Positions 1 to 9,007 of a DNA stretch of 64,000 nt are shown one piece after another. The DNA comes from Flavobacterium petrolei (GTDB taxonomy: Bacteria > Bacteroidota > Bacteroidia > Flavobacteriales > Flavobacteriaceae), in contig NZ_QNVY02000001.1 in NCBI RefSeq assembly GCF_003314435.2, positions 682,001 through 746,000 of the forward strand, written 5' to 3'. Below the pieces are notes generated by a model. It made no database searches. It worked only from the letters and a program-made list of their open reading frames with translations, and was not told the origin of the DNA. The position numbers and the translations under genes are program-made. How positions within the stretch are numbered: the first letter of the stretch is position 1; every line of letters begins with the position of its first letter.

Positions 1-87
1 GTTTTTCAACTCCCAATAGCTCAAATCCATGTTTAAATATTTTTCATAAAATTAATAATTTTTTGGATTTATTCTCAATTTATTTCA

Positions 88-190
88 GGAGCTAATCCCG
101 CTATCCGTTTCAATCTTTCTAGTCCTGAACTTGTTTCAGGATTCTGAAACAAGTTCAGGACTAGAAAGGATTTCCACTTTTATCGGGGCT
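88..190. repeat. Interspersed repeat, copy A (conserved arms around a perfect hairpin)
   Basis: The outer arms read GAGCTAATCCCGCTATCCG on the left and AAAGGATTTCC ... ATCGGGGCT on the right. Between them is a perfect 24-bp inverted repeat (116-139 and 144-167) with a 4-nt loop. The arms align with those of the copy at 43727-43816, while the core palindrome is different. The element lies about 80 bp upstream of the S9 peptidase start and encodes nothing visible. Bases 1-87 to its left hold no gene or signal that I can see. Confidence 0.8.
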
Positions 191-267
191 AAAAAGCAAG
201 TGTTAAAAACGAAAAAACATCAATTTAAATTAGCTAATTTTAGCATTCGAAAAAATCAATTAATACA

Positions 268-2169
268 ATGAAAAAAATACTGTTTATACCCTTATTAATG
301 ATGAGTTTAACTGCTATGGCACAAAATGTAATGACCCCGGAACTGCTCTGGAAACTAGGAAGAGTCACTCCTTTAGGTATTTCCAAAGATGGAAAAAATA
401 TAGTTTATAAAGTGACCACTCCTTCGGTCCAAGAAAACAAATCCGACTCAAAATTCTACATTTTACCCATAAATGGAGGAAATCCAACTGAAGTAAAAGA
501 TACCGCAGCCCTATTAAAAGACAAGAACATTTCTCCAGACGGGAAATATATCGTTTATAATGAAGAAGTAAAAATCGAAAAAGTTCACGGAAAAGATTTT
601 TATCCGGAACTGGAAAAATCAGACGTTCAAATCTATGACGGCTTGAATTACCGCCATTGGGACACTTGGAACGAAGGCAAATACAATCATGTTTTTTACA
701 AAGAAAACAAAGAAGGCGCAGTAGGTATTGAAATTATGAAAGGCGAAAATTTTGACAGTCCACAAAAACCTTTTGGTGGAGACGAGGATTACATTTGGTC
801 GCCAGACAGCAAAAGCATCTTGTATGTCAGCAAGAAAAAAGCAGGAACCGATTATGCTGTTTCTACCAACACCAATATTTTCGAATACAATCTGGAAACA
901 GGAAAAACCGGCAATAGAACCGAGGAAAACCTAGGATATGATACCGCTCCACAATTTTCTCCAACAGGAAATTTAACTTGGTTGCAAATGAAACGCGACG
1001 GTTATGAAGCCGATAAAAACGACCTGATGGTGAGTTTCAAAGGAATGAAAATGAACTTAACGGCGAATTGGGACGGAACAGTTGATCATTTCATTTGGAG
1101 TACTGACGGGAAAAAAATCTTTTTTGTGGCGCCGATAGACGGAACAAAACAATTGTTTGAAGTTAATTTTCCAGGTCTGACCAAAATAGCAATTATTGTT
1201 CGCCAAATCACAACTGGCGATTTTGATGTCAATGATTTAGTTGGTATCTCAGGCGATAACATCATCGTAACGAAAACCGACATGAATCATGCAGCGGAAA
1301 TTTTTTCATATAATTTAAACAAAAATACTTGGAAACAACTTTCGAATGTCAATACGGCAACCTATAATTCTTTGGCGTTAAGCAAAACCGAAAGGCGATA
1401 TGTAACGACGACGGATGGCAAAAAAATGTTGGTTTGGGTCGTTCTTCCGCCTAATTTTGATGCCACAAAAAAATACCCAACACTTTTATACTGTCAAGGT
1501 GGACCGCAATCTGCATTGACACAGTTTTATTCCTACCGATGGAATCTACAGTTGATGGCTGCCAACGGCTATATTGTTGTGGCTCCAAACCGACGCGGAA
1601 TGCCGGGTCACGGTGTAGAATGGAATGAGCAAATCAGCAAAGACTGGGGCGGACAAGTGATTGACGATTATCTATCAGCGATTGATGACGTAGCGAAGGA
1701 AAATTATGTTGATGCCAGCCGTTTAGGATGCGTTGGCGCCAGTTATGGCGGATATTCTGTTTTCTATTTAGCTGGAATTCACAACAACCGATTCAAAACG
1801 TTCATTGCCCACGATGGCGTTTTTAATACCCAAAGCATGTTTGGAACTACTGAGGAAGTTTTCTTTAGCAACTGGGATTTTGGTGGTGCATATTGGGAGA
1901 AAGACAATGTTGTAGCTCAAAAAGCCTACACGACTTTTAATCCAATGACTTTAGTAGAAAAATGGAACAAACCTATTTTAATTATTCAGGGCGGAAAAGA
2001 TTTTCGTGTACCAATTGGACAAGGTCAAGAAGCGTTCCAAGCAGCACAATTACGTGGCATAAAAAGTAGATTCTTGTATTTTCCAGAAGAAAACCACTGG
2101 GTGTTGAAACCACAAAATGCTCAGGTCTGGCAAGGTGAATTTTTTAAATGGCTAAAAGAGACGTTGTAG
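268..2169 (+). CDS. Secreted S9 family prolyl oligopeptidase (dipeptidyl/acylaminoacyl peptidase type)
   Basis: This is a serine peptidase expected to remove short N-terminal peptides, often after proline, from oligopeptides in the periplasm or outside the cell. Residues 1-19 form a Sec signal peptide ending in AMAQ. Residues of about 40-370 have the repetitive character of the S9 beta-propeller, with recurring 'SPDGKYI' and 'SPDSKSI' blades. The C-terminal part is the alpha/beta-hydrolase domain. The catalytic triad is visible: Ser492 in GASYGGY, Asp578 in GGKDFRVP and His610 in ENHW. The length of 633 aa is normal for the family. The gene stands alone and is closed by its own terminator. 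Substrate preference cannot be read from the sequence. Confidence 0.93.
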   Translation: MKKILFIPLLMMSLTAMAQNVMTPELLWKLGRVTPLGISKDGKNIVYKVTTPSVQENKSDSKFYILPINGGNPTEVKDTAALLKDKNISPDGKYIVYNEEVKIEKVHGKDFYPELEKSDVQIYDGLNYRHWDTWNEGKYNHVFYKENKEGAVGIEIMKGENFDSPQKPFGGDEDYIWSPDSKSILYVSKKKAGTDYAVSTNTNIFEYNLETGKTGNRTEENLGYDTAPQFSPTGNLTWLQMKRDGYEADKNDLMVSFKGMKMNLTANWDGTVDHFIWSTDGKKIFFVAPIDGTKQLFEVNFPGLTKIAIIVRQITTGDFDVNDLVGISGDNIIVTKTDMNHAAEIFSYNLNKNTWKQLSNVNTATYNSLALSKTERRYVTTTDGKKMLVWVVLPPNFDATKKYPTLLYCQGGPQSALTQFYSYRWNLQLMAANGYIVVAPNRRGMPGHGVEWNEQISKDWGGQVIDDYLSAIDDVAKENYVDASRLGCVGASYGGYSVFYLAGIHNNRFKTFIAHDGVFNTQSMFGTTEEVFFSNWDFGGAYWEKDNVVAQKAYTTFNPMTLVEKWNKPILIIQGGKDFRVPIGQGQEAFQAAQLRGIKSRFLYFPEENHWVLKPQNAQVWQGEFFKWLKETL

Positions 2170-2189
2170 ATTAGAATTATTGACAAATG

Positions 2190-2217
2190 AAACCTCACTT
2201 TTCCGTGAGGTTTTTTT
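2190..2217 (+). terminator. Rho-independent terminator after the S9 peptidase
   Basis: The hairpin CCTCAC/GTGAGG is followed by seven T residues, 20 bp after the stop codon. Confidence 0.85.
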
Positions 2218-2269
2218 GTTGATGCCAAAATATTTTGAATATCTTAACTTTAAAGCCTTTTCTAATTTT

Positions 2270-2277
2270 TATCTTTG
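2270..2277 (+). promoter_or_regulatory. Flavobacterial -7 box of the hybrid kinase gene
   Basis: TATCTTTG is an exact match to the Bacteroidota -7 consensus TAnnTTTG. It ends only 4 bp before the ATG at 2282, so the transcript would be almost leaderless. No clear -33 TTG sits at the usual spacing. Confidence 0.5.
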
Positions 2278-2281
2278 AAAA

Positions 2282-4714
2282 ATGGATAACAAAAAAAGCT
2301 ACATTCCGATAAAAGTTTTCTTAAGCTACCTAGTTTTAGTGCTGCTTTTTGGAAGCGTAGGTTGGTTTCTATATTCCGAAAACAAGAGTTTTTCTTCAAC
2401 TGAAAGAAGTTTTACCGAGAAAAACGGGTCTATTTTGAAAGTAAGCAATGTATTGTCCAATTTATACAAAACAGAAAGTCTGGCCAGAATCGCTATTCAG
2501 TCGGAATCCGAAAAAGATTTCAAAGATTATGTTTCAAAGACTACAGCGCTGAAAGTTGACATTGATTCCTTGAAAGCGGCGGTTTCTACTCCATATCAAA
2601 TCACATTACTGGACAGTGTACAGGTTTTATTATCCAAAAAAATTCAGAACATTCAGCAATTAAAAGCAATAAAAAACAAAACCGAAGATGAAATTGCAGT
2701 CAGTAGTGCCATCTCTGATTTGACAAAAATGGAATCTTCAATGCGGAAACTTCAATTGGAGGATTTTGCTAAAAACCCCTCGATGATGGGTGATTATGAG
2801 CGCAATGTACTCAAGAAATATGTTGCCTATCTCAATCAAAACATCCCTGATGACAGCACCAATACGTTAAGTAAAAAGGCCTCTGATTCTATTTTATCGG
2901 TTTCAAAAATGTTGCTGAATGAAGTACAAAAAGAGACCGCAAATAAGAAAAAACTATTGAGTTTTGAGGAAAATAAATTGCTTCAAAACGAACTTTCAAT
3001 CTCGGACCAATTGAGAAAAGTTCTTGGAATTATAGAACGGGAAATTATTCTTAACACTACCAAAAGCTATTTAGGAAGAGAGAAATCTTTAAAAAAAACC
3101 AATCAAATTGTTACTACCGCAGCGATAATTGGGTTACTGCTGACATTATTTTTTCTAATTTTAATACTAAATGATTTTTCTAAGACACAATCATACAAGA
3201 AACAATTAGAGGCTGCTAATCTTAAGGCTAAAAAACTACTAACAAGCAGAGAGCAACTTATTTCAACGGTAAGCCATGATTTAAAAACGCCATTAAGTAC
3301 TATTATTGGGTATACTGAACTGCTTGGAAATTCAGATTTAAACACCAAACAATTGCACTTTACCAAGAACATCAAGGGTTCCTCCGACTATATTTCAAAA
3401 CTGGTTCAGGACTTATTGGATTTCACGCAAATCGAAGCTGGAAAAATTTCCATTGAAAAAATTGCATTCTCTTTGCCCGATATTATTACTGAAGTAAGCA
3501 ACAGCATTCAATCCGTTTACAATCAAAAACCGATACAACTCATCATTGAAATTGATCCTAAACTACACCAAAAAATAATTGGAGATCCGTTTCGCTTAAG
3601 ACAAATATTATCTAATATTATTGGGAATGCTTTCAAATTTACCGAAGAAGGATTTATAAAAATTGAAGCTAACGTTCATTCAGAAACCGATACAATGATC
3701 ATACTAATCGAAGATTCCGGTATTGGAATTGCAGATAAGAACCAACAATTAATTTTCGAAGAATTTACACAAGCTGATGAAAAAATAGAAAAAAAATATG
3801 GTGGAACAGGTTTGGGCCTTACGATTTCTAAAAAAATGGTTGCTATTTTAGGCGGTGAATTGCATTTGAAAAGTAAATTGGGTACTGGAAGTATTTTTGA
3901 AATCCAAATTCCGTTAATTTTTGATACGCAATTATCTCGTAGTGAAACAGGAATCGGAATCTCAAAAAAACAATACACCGCGATTATTATTGATGACGAT
4001 CAAAATTTATTGCAATTGACCACAGAGGTTTTGCGGCAGCAGCAGTATCTTGTTTTCCCCTTTGACAAGGCACAGGATGCACTTTCGTGGATAAAAAACA
4101 ACGATTTCGACTTTATCATTACTGATATTCAGATGCCAGTTATGGATGGTTTTTCATTTTTGAAAGAATTACAAAACAAAACCATCTCTAATTATGAAAA
4201 TCAACCTATCATCGCTGTAACCGGAAGAAATGACATCGATTTAGAACACTACCAAAATTCTGGATTTACAACTGTTATCAGGAAACCTTATACTCCAAAA
4301 ACTGTTTTGGCAACCATCAAAGCTATTCTAGATAACAGTGAAATTCCTGCTGTTTTACCTGTGATGAGTCATCCCAAAAACACAACAAAAACATATACAT
4401 TGAAACCGCTAAAATTATTCTTATCTGATGACAAAGATGCTTTGAAAGAAATTTTAGAATCGTTTATGACGAATACAATAGAAAGTTTAAATGAATTAGA
4501 ACAAGCTGCGACTGAAAGCAATTTTGAGGAAATAAAAAATATCGCCCATAAAATGAATCCAATGTTTAAACAAATAGAAGCAATGGATATTAGTACAATT
4601 TTAGACCAATTGGAACTTGAGGATCTTTCCTCGGATGAAATTAAAAAAGCTGTTTCCGATTTAAAAAGTAAAATAACAGCTCTTTTTGTACATCTGGAAA
4701 AGGAAAAAAATTAA
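2282..4714 (+). CDS. Hybrid sensor histidine kinase (HisKA-HATPase-REC-Hpt)
   Basis: This is an inner-membrane phosphorelay kinase. The N-terminal transmembrane helix is at about 11-31 and the second at about 277-299; together they enclose a helical periplasmic sensor of about 245 aa that I cannot assign to a named domain. The H-box is SHDLKTPL with phospho-His332. The ATPase domain follows, with an N-box near IIGNAFKF, G1 box DSGIGI and G2 box GGTGLGL. A receiver domain with Asp615 in TDIQMPVMDG comes next, then a C-terminal Hpt domain with His756 in AHKM. The stop codon overlaps by 4 bp the stop of the convergent NtrC-type regulator at 4711-6054. That regulator is the obvious candidate output, with the Hpt domain delivering the phosphate to it. 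This pairing is inferred from position. Confidence 0.9.
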   Translation: MDNKKSYIPIKVFLSYLVLVLLFGSVGWFLYSENKSFSSTERSFTEKNGSILKVSNVLSNLYKTESLARIAIQSESEKDFKDYVSKTTALKVDIDSLKAAVSTPYQITLLDSVQVLLSKKIQNIQQLKAIKNKTEDEIAVSSAISDLTKMESSMRKLQLEDFAKNPSMMGDYERNVLKKYVAYLNQNIPDDSTNTLSKKASDSILSVSKMLLNEVQKETANKKKLLSFEENKLLQNELSISDQLRKVLGIIEREIILNTTKSYLGREKSLKKTNQIVTTAAIIGLLLTLFFLILILNDFSKTQSYKKQLEAANLKAKKLLTSREQLISTVSHDLKTPLSTIIGYTELLGNSDLNTKQLHFTKNIKGSSDYISKLVQDLLDFTQIEAGKISIEKIAFSLPDIITEVSNSIQSVYNQKPIQLIIEIDPKLHQKIIGDPFRLRQILSNIIGNAFKFTEEGFIKIEANVHSETDTMIILIEDSGIGIADKNQQLIFEEFTQADEKIEKKYGGTGLGLTISKKMVAILGGELHLKSKLGTGSIFEIQIPLIFDTQLSRSETGIGISKKQYTAIIIDDDQNLLQLTTEVLRQQQYLVFPFDKAQDALSWIKNNDFDFIITDIQMPVMDGFSFLKELQNKTISNYENQPIIAVTGRNDIDLEHYQNSGFTTVIRKPYTPKTVLATIKAILDNSEIPAVLPVMSHPKNTTKTYTLKPLKLFLSDDKDALKEILESFMTNTIESLNELEQAATESNFEEIKNIAHKMNPMFKQIEAMDISTILDQLELEDLSSDEIKKAVSDLKSKITALFVHLEKEKN

Positions 4715-6054
4715 TTAATATTGTACAATTTTAATTTATTATACAATGTTTTCCTGTTGATTTTAAGCAATTTAGCCGCTTCTGTTTTATTGTTATTTGT
4801 TTTATTTAAAGCTTCCATAATAGTTTCTTTTTCATTTTCTGATAAAGAAAAATCAGTAGTTACTTTCTCTTCATTTTGAAAAAATTCAGCCGGAAGCGCC
4901 GCTTTTTCAACAAAATCCCCTTGTGTTAAAAGTATTGCCCTTTTAATACAGTTTTGAAGTTCCCTAAGATTTCCAGGCCATCTATAATTTTGAAAAATAG
5001 TCATCACTTCAGATGAAAATCCGAGGACATTTTTATTTAGCTCCTGATTTGATTTTTCCAGAAAAAAATCTGAAAAAAGCATTAAATCTTCATTTCTTTC
5101 TGTTAATGAAGGCGAATGGATGGAGAATTCATTGATCCTGTGATACAAATCTTCGCGAAAATCACCTCTTTTTACTGCTTCTCGCAAATCTTCATTTGTT
5201 GCGGTAATAATTCTGATATCAACGTTGATTTCTTTATTACTGCCTACGGGTTTAATTTTTCTTTCCTGCAAAGCACGTAACAGTTGGATTTGGTTTTCAT
5301 AAGAAAGATTTCCTATTTCGTCCAAGAAAATAGTTCCGCCATTTGCTGCTTCAAAAAAACCGATTTTATCCTGAATTGCACCGGTAAAAGATCCTTTTAC
5401 ATGTCCAAAAAATTCACTCGCAGCCAACTCTTTTGGAATGGAACCGCAATCAACCGCAATGAAATTAGTGTTTTTTCTAGAACTATTTTCATGAATACTT
5501 TTGGCAATTACTTCTTTTCCAGTTCCGCTTTCGCCGATAATTAAAACCGACATATTTGTTGGACTCACCAGTTGGATGTACTCAGCAAGTTTTTGGGAAG
5601 CTTTAGAAATTCCCTGAACAAAATTATTTTCTGCTTTTTTTGTTGCTTGCTTTACACTTTTAGAAATTGAAGCAACATTATTCAATTCTTTACTATCTGA
5701 ATGCAAAGCATTATTGATAACCAAAAGTACTTCTTCTGGATTGAAAGGCTTGGAGATATAATCTGCTGCGCCATTTTTTATCGCTTTTACAGCAGTGCTC
5801 ACATCCGAATATCCAGTCATTAATAACACTGGAACAGCAGGATGTATAGCTTTTATTTCAGTCATAAGAAGGATTCCATCATAATCAGGAAGTCTTAAAT
5901 CTGTGATAATCAGATCAAATTCACTGTTTTTTAGTTTAGATTTCGCTTCCGCAGCTGAAAATGCTGTCGTTACCTCAAAGGATTTTTTTATCAGAAATTT
6001 TTCTAATAATTTACAAAAAGCCACATCATCTTCAATCAATAAAATTTTGGTCAT
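4711..6054 (-). CDS. Sigma-54-dependent response regulator (NtrC/AtoC type)
   Basis: This transcription activator opens sigma-54 promoters when phosphorylated. The receiver domain (about 1-120) has Asp52 in TDLRLPDYDG. The AAA+ domain (about 145-370) has Walker A GESGTGKE at 174-181, the sigma-54 contact loop written GSFTGA at 221-226 (usual consensus GAFTGA), and Walker B TIFLDEIG. A Fis-type helix-turn-helix closes the protein (NNKTEAAKLLKINRKTLYNK). The length of 447 aa is normal. It is convergent with the hybrid kinase and overlaps its stop. Its targets are unknown; the two small secreted proteins just upstream are candidates by position only, and I found no convincing GG-N10-GC sigma-54 site before them. 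Confidence 0.92.
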   Translation of the reverse strand: MTKILLIEDDVAFCKLLEKFLIKKSFEVTTAFSAAEAKSKLKNSEFDLIITDLRLPDYDGILLMTEIKAIHPAVPVLLMTGYSDVSTAVKAIKNGAADYISKPFNPEEVLLVINNALHSDSKELNNVASISKSVKQATKKAENNFVQGISKASQKLAEYIQLVSPTNMSVLIIGESGTGKEVIAKSIHENSSRKNTNFIAVDCGSIPKELAASEFFGHVKGSFTGAIQDKIGFFEAANGGTIFLDEIGNLSYENQIQLLRALQERKIKPVGSNKEINVDIRIITATNEDLREAVKRGDFREDLYHRINEFSIHSPSLTERNEDLMLFSDFFLEKSNQELNKNVLGFSSEVMTIFQNYRWPGNLRELQNCIKRAILLTQGDFVEKAALPAEFFQNEEKVTTDFSLSENEKETIMEALNKTNNNKTEAAKLLKINRKTLYNKLKLYNIN

Positions 6055-6117
6055 TACATTTTAACTTTAATGCTAAAATAAAGTTATTTAAGTTGTATTC
6101 TCATAATTTTTTGCAAA

Positions 6118-6153
6118 AAAAAAGAGAGACTGTGAAAACAATCTCTCTTTTTA
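6118..6153 (-). terminator. Terminator after the PepSY-like pair
   Basis: The inverted repeat AAAAAGAGAGA / TCTCTCTTTTT lies 20 bp past the stop at 6174 and has a T-run in the minus-strand direction. Confidence 0.8.
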
Positions 6154-6173
6154 AAAATAAAAATTTCCCTAAA

Positions 6174-6464
6174 TTATTTATTTATCCAGTTTCCAGCTGC
6201 ATCCGCATAAACAGTAGCTTTTTGGTCTTTAACTGTGATTTCTAGTTTATATTCTTTTTTTGCATTGATGTATGCTTTTCCGAGAACTGCTCCCGGATAG
6301 GCTGTTTCTAGCGCTTTTTTGACAGCATCAGGAACTTTTTCAACTTCAATATATCCTTCTTGAAGAACAGAAGATTGATTTTGTACCTGCACTGTTGGAA
6401 CTTCCCCCGCATAACTTGATAAACTTCCTAAAACGATTGCTGCTGATAAGAGTAACTTTTTCAT
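6174..6464 (-). CDS. Small secreted PepSY-like protein (copy 2)
   Basis: This 96-aa exported protein has a signal peptide at about 1-19 (ending SSYAG). The body of about 75 aa resembles the PepSY-like (beta-lactamase-inhibitor-like) fold: a VPxAVKKALETAYPGA helix followed by strands with KAYINAKKEYKL and a closing AGNWI. Proteins of this type are periplasmic and of unsettled function. The gene is a tandem paralogue of 6498-6794. The two share the 12-residue stretch KAYINAKKEYKL and roughly half of the residues in the C-terminal 56. Only 33 bp separates them, so they are probably co-transcribed. The family assignment comes from pattern recognition, not a search. Confidence 0.75.
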   Translation of the reverse strand: MKKLLLSAAIVLGSLSSYAGEVPTVQVQNQSSVLQEGYIEVEKVPDAVKKALETAYPGAVLGKAYINAKKEYKLEITVKDQKATVYADAAGNWINK

Positions 6465-6497
6465 ACTATTTTATTTTAATTGCTATTATTTAATCTT

Positions 6498-6794
6498 TTA
6501 TTTTTGAATCCATTTTCCGGTTTCATCTGCAAACAGATTTCCTTTTTTATCTCCAAGAGTTATATCTAATTTGTACTCCTTTTTTGCATTGATGTATGCT
6601 TTGTCTAAAATCGCACTAGGATAAGTAGCCTTCAACGCCTCAGTAATTGCAACTGGAACTTCTTCAAGTTTCACTTCGGTATATTCTTCTTGAACCGTTA
6701 CTGTTTTTGTGACATCATTGGTATTTGGAACTGAAGCTGCGTAAGTTGATAAACTTCCTAAAACAATTGCTGCGGATAAAATTAATTTTTTCAT
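6498..6794 (-). CDS. Small secreted PepSY-like protein (copy 1)
   Basis: This 98-aa protein is the first gene of the tandem pair. Its signal peptide (about 1-20, ending STYAAS) is nearly identical to that of its neighbour. The mature part has the same layout: a variable acidic linker, the helix EEVPVAITEALKATYP, the strand block KAYINAKKEYKLDITL and the end ETGKWIQK. The N-terminal linker is the divergent part between the copies, which suggests an older duplication with relaxed constraint there. The 265 bp upstream to the accC stop contain the accC terminator and AT-rich sequence in which I find no clear TAnnTTTG box for this strand. Confidence 0.75.
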   Translation of the reverse strand: MKKLILSAAIVLGSLSTYAASVPNTNDVTKTVTVQEEYTEVKLEEVPVAITEALKATYPSAILDKAYINAKKEYKLDITLGDKKGNLFADETGKWIQK

Positions 6795-7011
6795 GATATG
6801 TGTTTTTTAAATTATTTATTTGTTATTGTTGTTTAGTATAATAGAATAATCATACCATTCTTCAAACGTTACACAAAACAGCTCTAAACCCTTTAAAAAC
6901 AACGTTTTTTAAAATTTAATAATTTTTTTGTTTGGGAAAAGTGGGTAATCAACTGAGTAACGTGTATAATTTTTACACAAAAACAGATCGCATTTGAAAC
7001 TATTTTAAACA

Positions 7012-7042
7012 AAAAAACCTTGCATCACTGCAAGGTTTTTTA
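7012..7042 (-). terminator. Terminator of the fabH-accB-accC operon
   Basis: The stem AAAACCTTGCA / TGCAAGGTTTT with loop TCAC and a T-run toward lower coordinates lies 18 bp after the accC stop. Confidence 0.85.
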
Positions 7043-7059
7043 ACGTAATTGTATAATTT

Positions 7060-8406
7060 CTATTCTGGATCGTTCATTTTGAAAGTATCCATAAATGCAG
7101 TTGTATAATCTCCCGCAATGTAACGAGGATCATCCATTAACTGTCTGTGAAAAGGAATAGTCGTTTTTATACCTTCGATAACAAATTCATCTAAGGCTCT
7201 TCTCATCTTACTAATTGCCTCTTCACGAGATTGTGCCGTTGTAATCAACTTCGCAATCATTGAATCATAATTTGGCGGAATAGTATAACCAGAATACACA
7301 TGCGTATCTAAACGAACACCGTGTCCTCCAGGCATATGCAACGTAGTGATTTTCCCTGGTGAAGGACGAAAATCATTATAAGGATCTTCCGCGTTGATAC
7401 GACATTCAATAGCGTGTAATTGAGGTAAATAATTTCTACCTGAAATCGCAACTCCAGCTGCAACAAGAATTTGCTCACGAATTAAATCATAATCAATAAC
7501 CTGTTCCGTAATAGGATGCTCCACTTGTATACGCGTATTCATTTCCATGAAGTAGAAATTGCGGTGTTTATCCACTAAAAATTCTACCGTTCCGGCTCCT
7601 TCATACTTAATATATTCTGCCGCTTTAACCGCTGCTTCTCCCATTTTCTGACGCAATTCGTCAGTCATAAAAGGAGATGGAGTTTCTTCCGTTAATTTCT
7701 GATGACGTCTTTGCACGGAGCAGTCTCTTTCAGAAAGATGACATGCTTTACCGTAGGCATCACCCACAACTTGAATTTCGATATGACGAGGCTCTTCGAT
7801 TAATTTCTCCAGATACATTCCGTCATTTCCAAAAGCTGCAGCAGATTCCTGACGAGCACCTTCCCAAGCTTTTAATAATTCATCTTCTTTCCAAACCGCA
7901 CGCATTCCTTTTCCACCACCACCAGCAGTTGCTTTTAGCATTACTGGAAAACCAAAATCTCTCGATAATTGTAGGGCTTGATCATACGATTCTAAAATCC
8001 CTACTGAACCAGGAACACAAGGGACGCCTGCTTCAATCATAGTCGATTTAGCGGAAGCTTTGTCTCCCATTCGATCAATCATTTCAGGAGATGCTCCAAT
8101 GAATTTGATACCATGTTCTTGACAAATTTTAGAAAATTTAGAATTTTCAGAAAGAAATCCGTATCCTGGATGTATTGCATCTGCATTTGTAATCTCTGCA
8201 GCAGCAATTATATTCGACATCTTCAAATAGGACAAGTTGCTTGGAGGTGGTCCTATACAAACCGCTTCATCAGCAAACTTAACGTGTAAACTTTCGGCAT
8301 CAGCAGTAGAATAAACAGCTACTGTTTTGATACCCATTTCCTTGCATGTTCTAATTACGCGTAACGCAATTTCTCCTCTATTTGCAATTAATATTTTTTT
8401 AAACAT
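7060..8406 (-). CDS. accC: Biotin carboxylase subunit of acetyl-CoA carboxylase
   Basis: The protein carboxylates the biotin of AccB with ATP and bicarbonate, the first half of malonyl-CoA formation for fatty-acid synthesis. The full-length 448-aa protein has the biotin-carboxylase N-domain start ([19 protein letters not shown]), the ATP-grasp glycine loop [11 protein letters not shown], and the catalytic region with [11 protein letters not shown] and ECRINAEDP. It is the last gene of the fabH-accB-accC run, 98 bp after accB, with a terminator following. Adjacent accB makes accC, rather than another biotin-dependent carboxylase, the right name. Confidence 0.96.
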   Translation of the reverse strand: MFKKILIANRGEIALRVIRTCKEMGIKTVAVYSTADAESLHVKFADEAVCIGPPPSNLSYLKMSNIIAAAEITNADAIHPGYGFLSENSKFSKICQEHGIKFIGASPEMIDRMGDKASAKSTMIEAGVPCVPGSVGILESYDQALQLSRDFGFPVMLKATAGGGGKGMRAVWKEDELLKAWEGARQESAAAFGNDGMYLEKLIEEPRHIEIQVVGDAYGKACHLSERDCSVQRRHQKLTEETPSPFMTDELRQKMGEAAVKAAEYIKYEGAGTVEFLVDKHRNFYFMEMNTRIQVEHPITEQVIDYDLIREQILVAAGVAISGRNYLPQLHAIECRINAEDPYNDFRPSPGKITTLHMPGGHGVRLDTHVYSGYTIPPNYDSMIAKLITTAQSREEAISKMRRALDEFVIEGIKTTIPFHRQLMDDPRYIAGDYTTAFMDTFKMNDPE

Positions 8407-8480
8407 CTTTTTTTGAAATTTTAAATGTTGAATTTTAAATTAAAAATTATTTCAAATAACGAAAACTCATCATTCAAAAT

Positions 8481-8503
8481 TTATAATTTATAATTTATAA
8501 TTT
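8481..8503. repeat. Short tandem repeat between accB and accC
   Basis: Three copies of the 7-nt unit ATAATTT fall in the 98-bp accB-accC spacer. It is probably a replication-slippage tract with no evident coding role. Confidence 0.6.
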
Positions 8504-8504
8504 C

Positions 8505-8984
8505 TTATGATGGATCTACTAAGAATAAAGGTTGGTCAAATTCAACAGGTGACATATCGTCAACCAATATTTTTACAATTTTACCAGAAATTTCAGATTC
8601 AATTTCATTAAATAATTTCATGGCTTCGATTACACAAAGTACGTCACCTTTCGAAATTGTTTTACCTACTTCAACAAACATTGGTTTATCCGGAGATGGT
8701 TTTCTATAAAAAGTTCCAATGATTGGTGATTTTATAGTGATATAATGAGCGTTTTCTACTACAGGAACTTCTGGAGCAGCTGCTACTGGCGCAATTTGCT
8801 GAGGAACTGCCGCTTGCTGAAGTGGTGCTTGAGCAGGCATTTGCTGAACATACGTGGTTTCTGTTACATTTCCTTCCAAAGTCGTTCTGATAGTGATTTT
8901 TACATCATCCATCTCCAACTTAACCTCTGCAACTCCTGAATTTGCTACAAACTTGATAAGATTTTGAATTTCTTTTAAATCCAT
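8505..8984 (-). CDS. accB: Biotin carboxyl carrier protein of acetyl-CoA carboxylase
   Basis: This carrier shuttles carboxyl groups between AccC and the carboxyltransferase. At 159 aa it has the normal length. The N-terminal helix-rich part (DLKEIQNLIKFVANSG) is followed by a flexible Ala/Pro/Gln linker at about 48-78 and the biotinyl domain at about 80-159. The biotinylated lysine is Lys123 in the motif EAMKL, and the domain also has the 'thumb'-type segment FYRKPSPDKP expected of AccB. It is 23 bp downstream of fabH on the same strand and is followed by accC, so the three are very likely one transcript. Confidence 0.96.
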   Translation of the reverse strand: MDLKEIQNLIKFVANSGVAEVKLEMDDVKITIRTTLEGNVTETTYVQQMPAQAPLQQAAVPQQIAPVAAAPEVPVVENAHYITIKSPIIGTFYRKPSPDKPMFVEVGKTISKGDVLCVIEAMKLFNEIESEISGKIVKILVDDMSPVEFDQPLFLVDPS

Positions 8985-9007
8985 AATTATTTGTTTTTAG
9001 TTTAAAT

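Noticed and set aside
116..167. Rho-independent terminator
   Set aside because: The 24-bp perfect stem has no T-run on either side, is not preceded by a gene in the window, and sits inside the arms of an interspersed repeat.
6795..6960. Sigma-54 promoter for the PepSY-like pair
   Set aside because: I looked for GG-N10-GC on the minus strand and found no convincing match despite the adjacent NtrC-type regulator.
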